A stretch of DNA of 64,000 bases from Emiliania huxleyi CCMP1516 (Eukaryota > Haptophyta > Isochrysidales > Noelaerhabdaceae). Below the pieces are notes generated by a model, which was not told where the DNA came from, ran no database searches, and saw only the letters and a list, made by a program, of their open reading frames with translations. A program made the translations under genes and the position numbers. The stretch is taken from contig NW_005197426.1 in NCBI RefSeq assembly GCF_000372725.1, positions 141,599-205,598 of the forward strand, read 5' to 3'. Below, one piece after another: positions 29,701 to 39,416 of this stretch. Positions within the stretch are counted from its first letter, which is position 1, and each line of letters opens with the position of its first letter.

Positions 29701-31370
29701 TCAGGTGCCGCCAGGTCCCCGCGGCATCTCACTCGCAGAGCGGTGCCGGCGGCGGCGCAATAGCACTGCGGCGATCAGCAGATTGGCCGCGACAAACGCG
29801 AGACAGAAGAGCGCCGCGTAGAGGGGCGAGGCGTAGAGCGGCATCGGCGTGGCCGGGGCGGCGGCAGCGGCGGGGAGGAGGCCGAGGGCATGTGCGGCGA
29901 CGGGCAGCGCCGCCGCCTGGGCCTGCAAGCCCGCGCTCTCAAGCAGCTGCGTCTGGAGAGGGACTCCCTGTGGGTGCCGGTGGCGGCTGCCGTCCAGCCG
30001 CACGCGGCACAGCAGGTGATGGCCGCCCACCGCCGCCAGGACAAAGGGCGCGCCTGAGACAGCGGAGCCGGCGGCGGGGGGAGGGAGGTCACACTGCCAG
30101 CACAACCTCGGCCGAGCCCAGTCTCCCCCCGCTCCCAGCACGGGTTCGGCCCACGACCCCCCCCCCCCCTCCCTCCCGGCGCGCGTAACTCTGTGGCATC
30201 TCTGCGGCATCCGCGGCATCTCTCGGGATCTCAGGGTTGCGGCTCCTGCGGCACGCGGCACGAGGCTGTCTCTCGGCTGCACGCCGCCGGCCGACACCTG
30301 CAGACGCGTCGTGGACGTGTCAGCGGGCATGTCAGCGGGCGTGTCAGAGCAGATGCGTTGGCTCTTGGCGTTGAGCAGGAGTGCGGCGCACACCGAAGCG
30401 AGCGAGTCTCCTCGCGCCGCAGCGTGCAGCAGTACCACTGTGCGAAAGCCCGCCTGCGAGGGGAGGGGCTTGGGAGGGGTGGGGCTTGGGACGGGGCGTG
30501 GGAGGAAGGGGCGTGGGGTAGGGGGCTCGGGAGGGGTGGCGCAGGCGAGGGGTGAGGCACGGCCCGACGGGAGGGGGCAGTTGGGGGTGTCGAAATAGGC
30601 ATAGGCAGAAGGCAGTGGGGGCACAGACGGTTCCCTCCCCGCCAGCTCCGGCACCGACGCGGAGGAGCAGAACGTGGGCCCCACAATCGGGGCCAGGGAG
30701 GGGGCCACAAAGGAAGGGGCGGGAAGGAAGGCGAGGGGCGGGGGGGGCGGGCTTCCTGCAGCACCAAGGCTGCCCACACGACGCCGCACCCAAACCGCAG
30801 CCCCACCCACCCCGCCTCCCGCACCCCGAGACGTCGCACCGCCGCCAGCCGCCGCGCCACGCGCGCAGACAGCTGCTGCGGCGGAGGCGGCGCAGCGAGC
30901 AGAGACGACAGACCGGCAACGCCGGCGCCGCAACCGCCCAACCTCTCCGCCGCCGCCGCCGTGCCGCCGCCCCCTCGCGACCGCGCGCCCACCCTCGCCG
31001 CCGCCGCAGCAACGCTGCCTGGCCCGTCCTGTTGCGCCGCCGCCGTCAGCGCCGCTGTCGCCGCCGCCGCTGCCGATGATGGCGCCGCCGCCGCTGCCGC
31101 CGCCGCCGCTTCCCCCGATGCCGCCCATGCCTCCGCGTCCGTCGACGCCACAGCCGCGGCCAAGGGCTGGCCCAACGCGCACGGCGATCGCCCGTCGGAG
31201 CGAGCTTCGGCGGCGGGCGGCCGCTGAAGCCTGCGGTGTGGGAGGGCGCCAGGCGGCCGCACGTGAGCACGTAGCCCTCGCTGAGGTGCAGCCGAGCTGC
31301 ACCCGAGATGCACCCGAGATGAGATGTGCATGCGCATGTGCCCGAGATGCAGGCGGCTGTCCCGCATCTA
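29701..31370 (-). CDS. Putative type I membrane protein, last exons supported, 5' exons unresolved
   Basis: The last two exons are convincing: complement(30351..30453) and complement(29701..30053), joined by a GC-AG intron in phase 1. They read FRTVVLLHAAARGDSLASV, then APFVLAAVGGHHLLCRVRLDG, a proline/alanine stretch, a C-terminal membrane helix (AALFCLAFVAANLLIAAVLL) and a basic tail RRRRHR, as in single-pass proteins with a short cytosolic end. Probable earlier exons lie near 30610-30760 and in the Ala/Gly-rich stretch 30780-31300, where frame choice is ambiguous because of GCG repeats. It may be a separate gene from, or the 3' part of, the LMBR1-like gene upstream. No family is recognised. 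Confidence 0.45.
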
Positions 31371-31378
31371 CGCGCGCG

Positions 31379-31520
31379 CGCCTGTCGGCCCAGAGGGAGG
31401 AGGCCTCGAGGAAGTGTCTAGGAAGTGTCTAGGAAGTGTCTAGGAAGTGTCCAGGAAGTGTCTAGGAAGTGTCTAGGAAGTGTCCGCCTGTCGGCCCAGA
31501 GGGAGGAGGCCTCGAGGAAG
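31379..31520. repeat. Identical 36-bp direct repeats flanking (GGAAGTGTCTA)n
   Basis: The 36-bp block beginning CGCCTGTCGGCCCAGAGG occurs at 31379-31414 and 31485-31520, identical by eye. Six to seven units of GGAAGTGTCTA (or CCA) lie between. On the minus strand the copies end in GGGCCGACAG|GCG, an AG|GC splice-like junction. Confidence 0.9.
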
Positions 31521-32445
31521 GAGGCGGAGCCGCTGCGAGAGAGAGGCGCGCCTGGAGGGGGCGGGTGAACGGGGGGGGGGGGGGGGGCACCAGAGTCAGC
31601 GGGGCGGGGACACGGGCTGCCGGTAGACAGACACGCAAGCGGCTGGCAGTGGGCGGGCGTGTCTGTTCCGCGGAGCGTGCGTGTGTCTGTCCGTGCACAG
31701 TCGAGTGCCACAGTCGAATGCAAGCTTTCCCGAGGCTCTCTCTCCCGAGGGCTCGCGCGAGTGCGCGGACACGTGCGCAGCATCTAGAGCCTGCTGCCGT
31801 GCCGCAGCAGCGGCGAGCCGGAGTCGTCCGCCCACCTGTCCACTCACGCGTCGGCGTGAAGCGAGCAGCCGCCGGTGACCACAGCCTTCCGGGCATCCGT
31901 CTGTCTACTGGCAGCCCGACACGAGCAGCCCCGTCCTCTGCCTGCTAGCATCATGCCTCCCTCGAGCAGAAGAGAGCAGAGGGCGTGCTACAGAGGGCGC
32001 GCCACACAGAGGACCGTGCTGCTACCCACCCGCACCGGTGCCGCCTCGCAGACGCCGCCACCGAGGCCGACAGCGCCGTGGGCGTGCCAGAGAGGCTGTG
32101 CCACCCGCCGCCTCCGCCGCCTCCTCCTCCTCCTCCTCCTCCTCCACCACCACCACCACTATCCCCTCCCCCGACGTCCTCGCCACCCCCGCCGCCGCCC
32201 CCGCCGCCGCCGCAACCGCCGCCGCAACCGCCGCCGACCGCTCGCGGCGGCGGCGGGTTGAGTGCGAACAGCGCGCCGCGTGCGAACGAGGCGATGGTCG
32301 CCTGCGCCATGAAGGCCGCCAGAGTCAGGGCGCGCACACACGGGGTACGAGCGCAGCGTGTGCAGCTGCAAGCTGAGTGCAGCCTGGATACGCCCACTCG
32401 AGTGCTAGTCGGGATACGGCGAGTCTAGATGCGGCATCTAGGGAC
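31521..32445 (-). other. Likely intron/exon mix downstream of the LMBR1-like exon
   Basis: Contains possible minus-strand exons around 32255-32320 (ALTLAAFMAQATIASFARG) and 31790-31842 (after an ACAG|GTGG acceptor). Long (GCC)/(CCT) repeats at 32110-32260 and a poly-G run at 31571-31587 also lie here. Exon joins could not be made with confidence. Confidence 0.3.
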
Positions 32446-33081
32446 GGCGGCGAGAAGGCCAGCAAGCACGCAGAGAAGTTGGTCGAGGGAGGGCGCGCCG
32501 GCGGCGGCGCCGACTGAGCCGCTCAGCTCCGCACCGCCGGCGCGGCCGCCGGCTGCGGCTGCCGGAGCCGCCATGCCCGAGAGGTTGAGCAGCGTCGGCG
32601 GCAGCATTGTCGACAGCAGCGAGAGGATGCCGTGGAGCAGGACGGCGAGGAGGGCGAGCACGGCGGCTGCCTCAGCCGCGCGCGACACCACGCCGCTCGC
32701 TCCCCATCCGTACCCCACGCCGACCGCCTCGTGGTACAGGTACGCAAAAGGCGTGACGACCCACGAAGTGACAAACGAGGCGGCGCCGACGGCGTGGGGC
32801 AGCGCGTCGACCCAGCCTCCGAGCAGCAGCAGCAGGAGCGCGGCGCGCGCCCACGTCAGCCCCTGCGCCAGCGCGCACATCAGCACGGGGACCGAGTCGC
32901 GGCTGTCGTCGGCGTTGGCGGGGCCGAGCGAGCGGCGGGTGAACACGAGTGCTCCGGCCTGCGTCGCGGCGAGGAGGAGGAGCACGAGGAGGGCGCAGCG
33001 AATGTTGGCGTAATAGCTGTCCTCCGGCTCGTCGAGATCCAGCTCCTCGGGCGGAGGGAGGAGGAGCACCGGCTCGCCCAT
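32446..33081 (-). CDS. LMBR1-like multipass membrane protein, first exon
   Basis: ATG at 33081 (reading leftward), 212 codons to a GT donor at 32445. After an acidic leader (PPEELDLDEPEDSYYANIR) there are about four to five membrane helices (LLVLLLLAATQAGALVF; ALAQGLTWARAALLLLLLGG; VVSRAAEAAAVLALLAVLL). The segment TPFAYLYHEAVGVGYGW resembles the conserved loop of LMBR1/LIMR-type proteins, and a helix SLDQLLCVLAGLL comes just before the junction, as in that family. LMBR1-type proteins are 9-TM membrane proteins of the endomembrane system. The coiled-coil and later helices should lie in downstream exons that I could not join. Confidence 0.5.
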
Positions 33082-33590
33082 TGGCGGGCCTGCGGGAGTA
33101 ATCGTGGCCAGAGCCGCCGACGCGTTCAGAGCCTAGTACCCGAGCCCGGCCAACGTGCAAATGGCTCTCTCGTAAGCCACAAGAGAGAAATCGGTCGGTT
33201 TCAAACACAACGTGGACCTGAGCAACGATATGACTTGGCGGCAAATGATCGCAGTGGGCGTCAGAAGAGTCATCCTTGCGCGAGGAGAGCTCGATAAACT
33301 CGAGGGGCCAGGATATGCCGCGAGGAGGGCAGAGTTACGCCGAGAGGCGAGAGCAAGGGATCGGCAGGCAGCGGCGTCGTCGCAGAACGAGGCAGAGGGG
33401 AGCGAAGCGACAGAGGAAGAAGCGACAAGAGAAAGAACGACGAGAGTGGGAAGACCGCGAGGTGGTATGAAAGTTGCAGCGCGCGAAAAAATTCTTTTTC
33501 TGTGTCGAGCCTGTGTGCTAAGTGCTGTGAGAGAGAGTTCGTTTGTTTAAATTCTTTTTCTGAAAATTCCAGCGTGGAAGAGGGAAAAAC
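33082..33590 (+). repeat. Degenerate mobile-element sequence carrying a conserved peptide
   Basis: A plus frame at 33212-33550 reads DMTWRQMIAVGVRRVILARG, then Arg/Glu-rich sequence and TTRVGRPRGGMKVAAR, the last shared with 28151-28199. The motif ATTCTTTTTC occurs at 33487 and 33550. It is probably the ORF 3' end of an old retroelement; the Copia element inserted at its right edge. Confidence 0.45.
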
Positions 33591-33817
33591 TGTCAGGAGA
33601 CGGAACACGGAGGAGCTGTATAGGTCACTAGAGACCCACACCATCGCTACATCACCACAACCACCAAGTCGGATACAAGTCGATGACAATGTGCGCGGCA
33701 GGAGAAACCCAACAGCATGACAATGTGCGCGGCAGGACAAACCAAACATGAGACACGGTTACACAAGGACGGTCAGGCTACGGTCAGGAAGTAGGTTTGA
33801 GTTCACACTCTCCAACA
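33591..33817 (-). repeat. 3' LTR of the Copia element
   Basis: 227 bp, TG...CA ends on the minus strand, appears identical to 36113-36339. Confidence 0.95.
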
Positions 33818-34087
33818 CTCCCCCATTGTCTCCGCAGTCTTCATGAATGAGGATGCGGCAGACAACAACAGCAGAGTGTGAATGTGTCTGAGCGTAGGTA
33901 TGCCGGTTACCTGCCGGCGTCTCGCGGGGCTGGCTAAGCGTCCAACCTTGCGTCTTCGCGAAGGATGGTCTTGCTTGTTGGCAAGACTTGCGCGCTAAGA
34001 TGATCCAGTGAAGGGGTCAAAGCGCGGCCGAGTGGGCGGAGAGAGAGAAAGGGGAGATAATGAACAGGAGCTCGTTGTGGAGCTCGG

Positions 34088-36271
34088 TCATGGCGCGCCG
34101 CGAGCTGCAATCCGGGCTGAGCGTCGCGGGGCGGCGGCTTGAGCGGGCGCGGCGGGAGCGGCGGGCGCGGGAGCGGCAGCGGGGGCGCCCCGTTGCTGCG
34201 CGGCGACTGGGCCGTTGGGAGGCCTCGCCGCGTTGACGTTGATGAGCGCATCAGGAACGTGAGGACGATCTTCAATGCCCCGAACGTTGATGTTGCGCCA
34301 CGGGCCGCCGAGGACGGTGAAGGAGAGCTCGTCGAAGGAGACATCGGCTGTGTAGATGATGCGCCGGACGGCGGGGATGTAGACGAGGTACTTGGAGCGT
34401 CGAGGGTCGTGGCCGAGGTTGATGCCCTTGAGACGAGCGGGGGTAAGGTTGTGCCCGCGAAGCGACTCGGGGAGGACGCAGGTGCAGTCGCAGAGCATGA
34501 CCTTGAAGCGTTCGAGGCTGTACTCGCGAGGGTAGCCGATGGCGATCTGCATCGGTGACAGCCACCGAGGCTCAGCGCTGGTCCCCCTGTTCGTCTGCAG
34601 CAAGTTGTGGACGCGGGCGAACTGGTTGAAGAGGAAGGGCCAGAACTGAACGTACTCCTTGTCCCCCCCAGCATGAACGAGAGCGGTGCGCGTGCATTTG
34701 AGGAGAGTCCCCCAGCAGCGCTCGGCGACGGCGTTCCCCTCGTGGATGTCGGGAGAAGAGAAAAAGTGCTGGATGGCGAGGACGGTGCAAAGTTCGTCGA
34801 TCAGCTCGGACGTGAAGTAGCTGGCGTTGTCGGTGAGCCACTCGTCGATGATGCCAGGTCTGCGCGTCTTGGTGAGGAGATGAGCATGGTCACGGAGGAA
34901 AGCACGGACTGCGCCAAGGATTTCGGCGGAATCGCCCTTCTCCAGGAAGTAGACGGCGATGACGCCGGAGAAGTAATCGACGAAGTTGATGGCGTACACG
35001 AACTTGTGAACGCTCCAGGGCAGAAGCTTGATGGGGCCATTGAGGTCGGACGCGACTCGCTCACCAAAGTACGTGTAGACGCGACGGTTGGTTGGGTGAC
35101 TCGGATGGCCCTTGCGGCGACGATTGAGGAGACACGCGTCGCAGATGCAACGATCACTGCCAGGGCGAAAAGCGTAACCTTTGTAGCGGAGTGCACCAAC
35201 CACCCTGTCTCTGCTGAAGTGGCCCAAGCGGGCATGCCAGAGCAAGAAATCGTCGCCAGTCGGAGTGGAATGCTCGTCGACGATCTTAAGCAGGGTGGTA
35301 TCGAGTGCATCGAAGACCTCGGGGACGGAGGTTCCGAGGACGGGTGCATCGATGGCGAAGGCGTCGGAGATGGCAGACTCAGACTCAGGCGTCCAGACGG
35401 CAGAGACGCTCGTAGAGGCGCATTGGACTTCTTGCCAGAGGCGTTCGACAGCGGGACGGGCTAGCGCGAGGAGGCGAGACGAGGAAGAGACAGCAATGAG
35501 GTAGAGTGGCATTGCCACGTCGAACAGATGCCCAACACTCCCCCACGACGTGGTAATCGCCACACAAGGCAGAGAGGGCGTGTCGATCGTCGCGTGTTCA
35601 TCGCGTACAGCTCCGGTCGTGTCGAGCGGCGACGTCGGAAGTAGCGGCGGCGAAAGGCAGGGTCCACATTCGGTGCGAGATCTTTGCGGCAACTGCCGTT
35701 GCAGCAGCCCGAGAGCTGGTAGCGGAGGCAGCAGCTGCGATGGTGGTCCGTAGGCGAGGAGAACGGACCGGTAAGGAGAAGAAAGAGGGGATTCTCGTGT
35801 CCACCCAGCCGCAGTGCTGGCGGAGATGCGCTCTGTCGCAGAAGATCCGCAAGCACCCAAGTTGATGTTGCGGTTGTACTCATTCTGCTCAGCCTCCGAG
35901 CCAAGCAGTTGGCGGCCGCTGTGCCACCGTGCGCCGAGCCTCTGTGCCCAGCCAATCACCACGGCTCGCGCAGGTGCCCATGGTGCCAGCCAACGTATCG
36001 AGCGTAAGCCGGAAATGCTGTGCGGCAACACATCTCGCTTGTGTGCCGCACCAGCTCTCATGTCGGCCTCAGTGCCGCACTGCTCACTCCGTGCACTCAC
36101 CGGTCGGTACCATGTCAGGAGACGGAACACGGAGGAGCTGTATAGGTCACTAGAGACCCACACCATCGCTACATCACCACAACCACCAAGTCGGATACAA
36201 GTCGATGACAATGTGCGCGGCAGGAGAAACCCAACAGCATGACAATGTGCGCGGCAGGACAAACCAAACAT
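34088..36271 (-). CDS. Copia polyprotein remnant: GAG-pre-integrase + integrase
   Basis: 727-codon frame starting in the 5' LTR. About residues 1-240 are not recognisable as Gag or protease and may be degenerate. Around 340-400 is the GAG-pre-integrase zinc region (LLWHARLGHFSRDRVV, CICDACLLNRRRKGH). The integrase core follows, with catalytic Asp in VASDLNGPIK, second Asp in WLTDNASYFTS and Glu in GNAVAERCWG, the DDE arrangement of the rve fold. A Pro/Ala linker with NGPVAAQQ and SARIAARGAP then runs to the stop, where reverse transcriptase would normally begin. The abrupt end fits a deletion between about 34090 and 33840. Confidence 0.88.
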   Translation of the reverse strand: MFGLSCRAHCHAVGFLLPRTLSSTCIRLGGCGDVAMVWVSSDLYSSSVFRLLTWYRPVSARSEQCGTEADMRAGAAHKRDVLPHSISGLRSIRWLAPWAPARAVVIGWAQRLGARWHSGRQLLGSEAEQNEYNRNINLGACGSSATERISASTAAGWTRESPLSSPYRSVLLAYGPPSQLLPPLPALGLLQRQLPQRSRTECGPCLSPPLLPTSPLDTTGAVRDEHATIDTPSLPCVAITTSWGSVGHLFDVAMPLYLIAVSSSSRLLALARPAVERLWQEVQCASTSVSAVWTPESESAISDAFAIDAPVLGTSVPEVFDALDTTLLKIVDEHSTPTGDDFLLWHARLGHFSRDRVVGALRYKGYAFRPGSDRCICDACLLNRRRKGHPSHPTNRRVYTYFGERVASDLNGPIKLLPWSVHKFVYAINFVDYFSGVIAVYFLEKGDSAEILGAVRAFLRDHAHLLTKTRRPGIIDEWLTDNASYFTSELIDELCTVLAIQHFFSSPDIHEGNAVAERCWGTLLKCTRTALVHAGGDKEYVQFWPFLFNQFARVHNLLQTNRGTSAEPRWLSPMQIAIGYPREYSLERFKVMLCDCTCVLPESLRGHNLTPARLKGINLGHDPRRSKYLVYIPAVRRIIYTADVSFDELSFTVLGGPWRNINVRGIEDRPHVPDALINVNAARPPNGPVAAQQRGAPAAAPAPAAPAAPAQAAAPRRSARIAARGAP

Positions 36272-36339
36272 GAGACACGGTTACACAAGGACGGTCAGGC
36301 TACGGTCAGGAAGTAGGTTTGAGTTCACACTCTCCAACA
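36113..36339 (-). repeat. 5' LTR of the Copia element
   Basis: 227 bp. The element's promoter should lie here. The open frame of the polyprotein begins inside it. Confidence 0.95.
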
Positions 36340-36411
36340 AAAACCCGTCGGGAGGGCGAACACCTACCCTACCTACGCCGCTTTCCTCCCGCTGTGATCC
36401 CAGTGTCCACT

Positions 36412-38433
36412 ATGGAGCTCGCGGAGTTCTTCGTCGCCTACCTGCAGCCATACCTCCCCACGCCCGTCGTCCGAGTGCTTGTCCGCTGGTACCTCTACCT
36501 CTTCGTCGGCTGGCGGATGCGCTCCGGCGACGTGGTCGTCCGGCAGATCAAACTCGACCGCCAGGAGCGCACTCGCGCACCCGTCACGACGGAGGTCGAG
36601 GTGACCAACGAGCAGCTGTACGCCAACGACCCCGCCTTCTTTGTCGCGCACCTCGGGCCGCGGCTCAAGTACTCGGCTTGTGAGTGGCCCGTCAACTGCG
36701 GAGCGAGCACGAGCGACCCTCCGAGCTGCGCGGCGGCGCTCGCGGACGCAGAGGCGCTCACACTCGCAACGTACCAGGAGCGGCTTGGCCTCGCCTCGCT
36801 GCCGGCCGGCTCGCGCGTCCTCGAGTGTGGCTGCGGCTGGGGCTCGCTCACGCTGACGAACGCGGCGCGCTTCCCAAAGCTGCATTTTGTCGCCTTTTCC
36901 AACTCGCCGCAGCAGATCGAGTACGTGGCCAAGACGGCGGCGGAGCGCGGACTGGCCAACGTGAGCGTGCACGTCGAGGACTACGCCCTCTTTGTCGACC
37001 CGGCCACCTCCAAGGCGACACCCCCATCGCCCTCCCGCCGCCAGCATCCCCGCCGCCAGCCACACCCCTCATCCCTCATCCACAGTCAACAGAGCTGACC
37101 GCCACGACCATCGGCGGCCGCGCCTTACCCTCCGCCACCAGCGCCCCCCGCCTCCCGCACGCGAGGTGGCGCCCGCCGGCTGCGCTCCCTTCGACGCCGC
37201 GGTCGCAATCGAGACCGTCGAGCACGCGCAAAACATCAAGGCGCGCCGCCACCGCCAACTGTCTCGGCGGACCTCACCTTCCTTTCGCTTCTCCACCTTC
37301 ACATCAGCTCATCTCGGCGCGTCTCGCGCCCCCCAAGGAGCTGCTGGCGGCCGTCGCGGCGCGGCTGCGGCCGGGCGGTCGCTTCTTCGTGCACTCGCTG
37401 CTGCACCAGTCCGCATCATACCTCGTCGACGCCGACTCGTGGATGGGGAGGAACTTCTTCACCGGCGGCTCGATCATCTCTCTCAACTCGTCCGTCCTCT
37501 GCCCGCTCCCCCCGCCCCCCCATCACCAGCGCGGCCAGCCCCACCGCCTCCCACGCCGCCGCCTCCCACGCCGCCGCCTCCCACGCCGCCGCCTCCCACG
37601 CCGCCGCCTCCCACGCCGCCGCCTCCCACGCCGCCGCCTCCCACGCCGCCGCCTCCCACGCCGCCGCCTCCCTCGCCGCCGCCTCCCACGCCGCCGCCTC
37701 CCACGCCACCGCCGCAAATGCCGCCGCCTCCCACGCCGCCGCCTCCCACGCCGCCGCCTCCCACGCCGCCGCCTCCCACGCCGCCGCCTCCCACGCCGCC
37801 GCCTCCCACGCCACCGCCGCAAATGCCGCCTCCGCCCTCGCCGCCTCCTCGCTGGCGCCTCGGCGAGGGCCGCTGACCGATGCCGCACCGAGCCCCGCCT
37901 AGTGAGACACCTCCGAGACACTTCCGAGACACTTCCGGGCCACGTCCAACGCGCGCCCGAGACACGTCTGATGTGCCTTCAGGTACTTTCACCTCTGCCC
38001 GCCCTCGCTCCACCTCGCCGACGTCACGCCGGTGAGCGGCGAGGGCTACGCAAAGACGCTGCTCGCCTGGCCTGCGCTCCTAGATGAAGATGAGTACGGG
38101 GGGAGTACGGACGCGTGCGCTCCGAACCAGCACTCGAGAGGGCGCGTATTCTACTGCATTCCGCTGCATTCCGCTGTATTCGCTGTCTCCGTAGCCCTAG
38201 TCTTCACTCGATCCGCTGAAGACACCGCACGGGGCCGTGTCCGTACCCCGAGACTGGCGCATCCTCGACGCAGGCTCGCGCGCATGGAGCCGCAGCGCGC
38301 GGCTCTCGTCGCAAAGTACGGCGCCCCCTTCTACGAGGGCTTCCGCATGTTCTACCTCTCGTGCGCCGAGGCCTTCGCGGCCAACCGCGGCGCCGAGTAC
38401 ATGTGCGGCTACTACCTCTTCGTCAAACGGTAG
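36412..38433 (+). CDS. SAM-dependent methyltransferase, CFA-synthase/coclaurine N-methyltransferase-like
   Basis: Model join(36412..37014, 37166..37240, 37338..37489, 37983..38069, 38274..38433), 358 aa. Phases agree, and donors are GC, GC, GT, GC. Motifs in order: the substrate-side YSACEWP, the SAM-binding glycine loop VLECGCGWGSLTL (~140), FVAFSNSPQQIEYV, the post-I acidic VAIETVEHAQNI (~215), LRPGGRFFVHSLLHQ, WMGRNFFTGGSI and the C-terminal MFYLSCAEAF...EYMCGYYLFVKR. The layout matches plant coclaurine N-methyltransferase and related algal CFA-synthase-like enzymes, so it may methylate an amine or a lipid. Intron 3 contains a 15-bp minisatellite. The Copia element sits about 70 bp upstream of the start and may affect its promoter. 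Confidence 0.82.
37545..37860. repeat. 15-bp minisatellite within an intron
   Basis: About twenty units of CCTCCCACGCCGCCG, with a variant (CCACCGCCGCAAATG) appearing twice, lie wholly inside intron 3 of the methyltransferase gene. Confidence 0.9.
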
Positions 38434-39416
38434 GGGGGGCGCTGCGCCTGCGGCACGCGGCCAGGGTCGGAGGTTGGCCCGCGCGGTGCCGACTGGTGGC
38501 AATCGTCGCATGCGAGGTGTGTCTGTGTGGCGCGGCGCGCGGGTTATGTCTTGTATAAAGCCGTAGAGTAGTAATATGAGCTTATGAGGTGAATCCCGGG
38601 GCACGACCGATTTTTGCGATTATTCATCAAAAGTCTATTTACTGGGCTGGGTTTTTAGGCATTGTGGGGTTGGCACTCCCATCGACCCTCATGACCTCCT
38701 GCGGTCTCTGAGGTGGACACCAGTAGGTGTGGGACCATAGCCAGGGTACACTCGAAGGCTGGGTAAGCAGTAGAGGTCGATACTCGACGCGTCCCACATG
38801 GTCTGTGTCGCTGTCGGCACGCTGTCGACAGGACGTCGAGTGACACCGGTGGCAGTGCCACCCAGGAGTGGTCGGGCGGTCTCCCGTCATGAGAGAGCCA
38901 CCATGTGATCCGTATGATGATTCCTGACAACCGCCTCAGTCAACTTTCGTCACAGTTCCCGCTCTGAGAGGAGCTGCGGGTCAGTTCGACAGCTGGAGCT
39001 GTGTCGCCGGCGTGCGGCGGCCTGCCTCCGGAGGTGCCTCTGAGGTGGACATTTTTTGGTCACCGTGAGAGAACGCGTTCGAATTTTTACTCCGGAACTT
39101 CAACTCCGCACGCACACCGGCCAGGGCTACAATAGTGCCAGTGAGGCGGAGGCGCGAGTCGGAAGGCCGCGACCGTCAAGTGGTCCCGTCATTTTCCTAC
39201 AATCGCTGGGAACACTCAGCCACGTATTGGTTAAGTAAGTCTAAGTGGTCTTTGTGTATGGGGAGTTGGGGACCTGATACAACACACAAAAACGATCCGG
39301 CCGACCCCCCCCGCCCCCGCCCGCAGCCAGGGGCGCGTGCGCGCCGCGTCCCGAGAACAAACGGGACGCCGCCGGTGCACCCGGGTCTGCTGCCGGCGCC
39401 GCCTCCACCCTACGGC
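38434..39416. other. Intergenic, lower GC, no supported gene
   Basis: Sequence from about 38590 to 39290 is less GC-rich than its neighbours. CTCTGAGGTGGACA-like motifs occur at about 38706 and 39043. A 69-nt stretch at 38729-38797 could form a 7-bp stem but is not a credible tRNA. An inserted unknown element is possible. Confidence 0.35.

Larger units (their letters stand above)
33591..36339 (-). mobile_element. Copia LTR retrotransposon, very young, internally deleted
   Basis: Two 227-bp LTRs (33591-33817 and 36113-36339) appear identical, start TGTTGGAG and end CCTGACA on the minus strand, and are bordered by the same 5 bp, AAAAC, at 33586-33590 and 36340-36344. A primer-binding site starting TGGTACCGACC follows the 5' LTR directly. 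A purine tract (AATGGGGGAG) precedes the 3' LTR. The 2.3-kb interior encodes the GAG-pre-integrase and integrase domains but no reverse transcriptase or RNase H and no clear Gag or protease. It is therefore non-autonomous but recently mobilised. It inserted about 70 bp upstream of the methyltransferase gene. Confidence 0.95.

Noticed and set aside
34607..35464. 285-codon plus-strand frame inside the Copia element
   Set aside because: Antisense shadow of the integrase frame.
37545..37860. Possible CRISPR-like array
   Set aside because: Units are 15 bp with no unique spacers and lie in a eukaryotic intron: a minisatellite.
37483..38013. Gly-rich 176-codon minus-strand frame
   Set aside because: Translation of the intronic minisatellite.
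38729..38797. tRNA-like stretch with 7-bp GTGGGAC/GTCCCAC stem
   Set aside because: About 69 nt, the A-box is imperfect, and there is no proper T-arm or B-box; no cloverleaf can be drawn.
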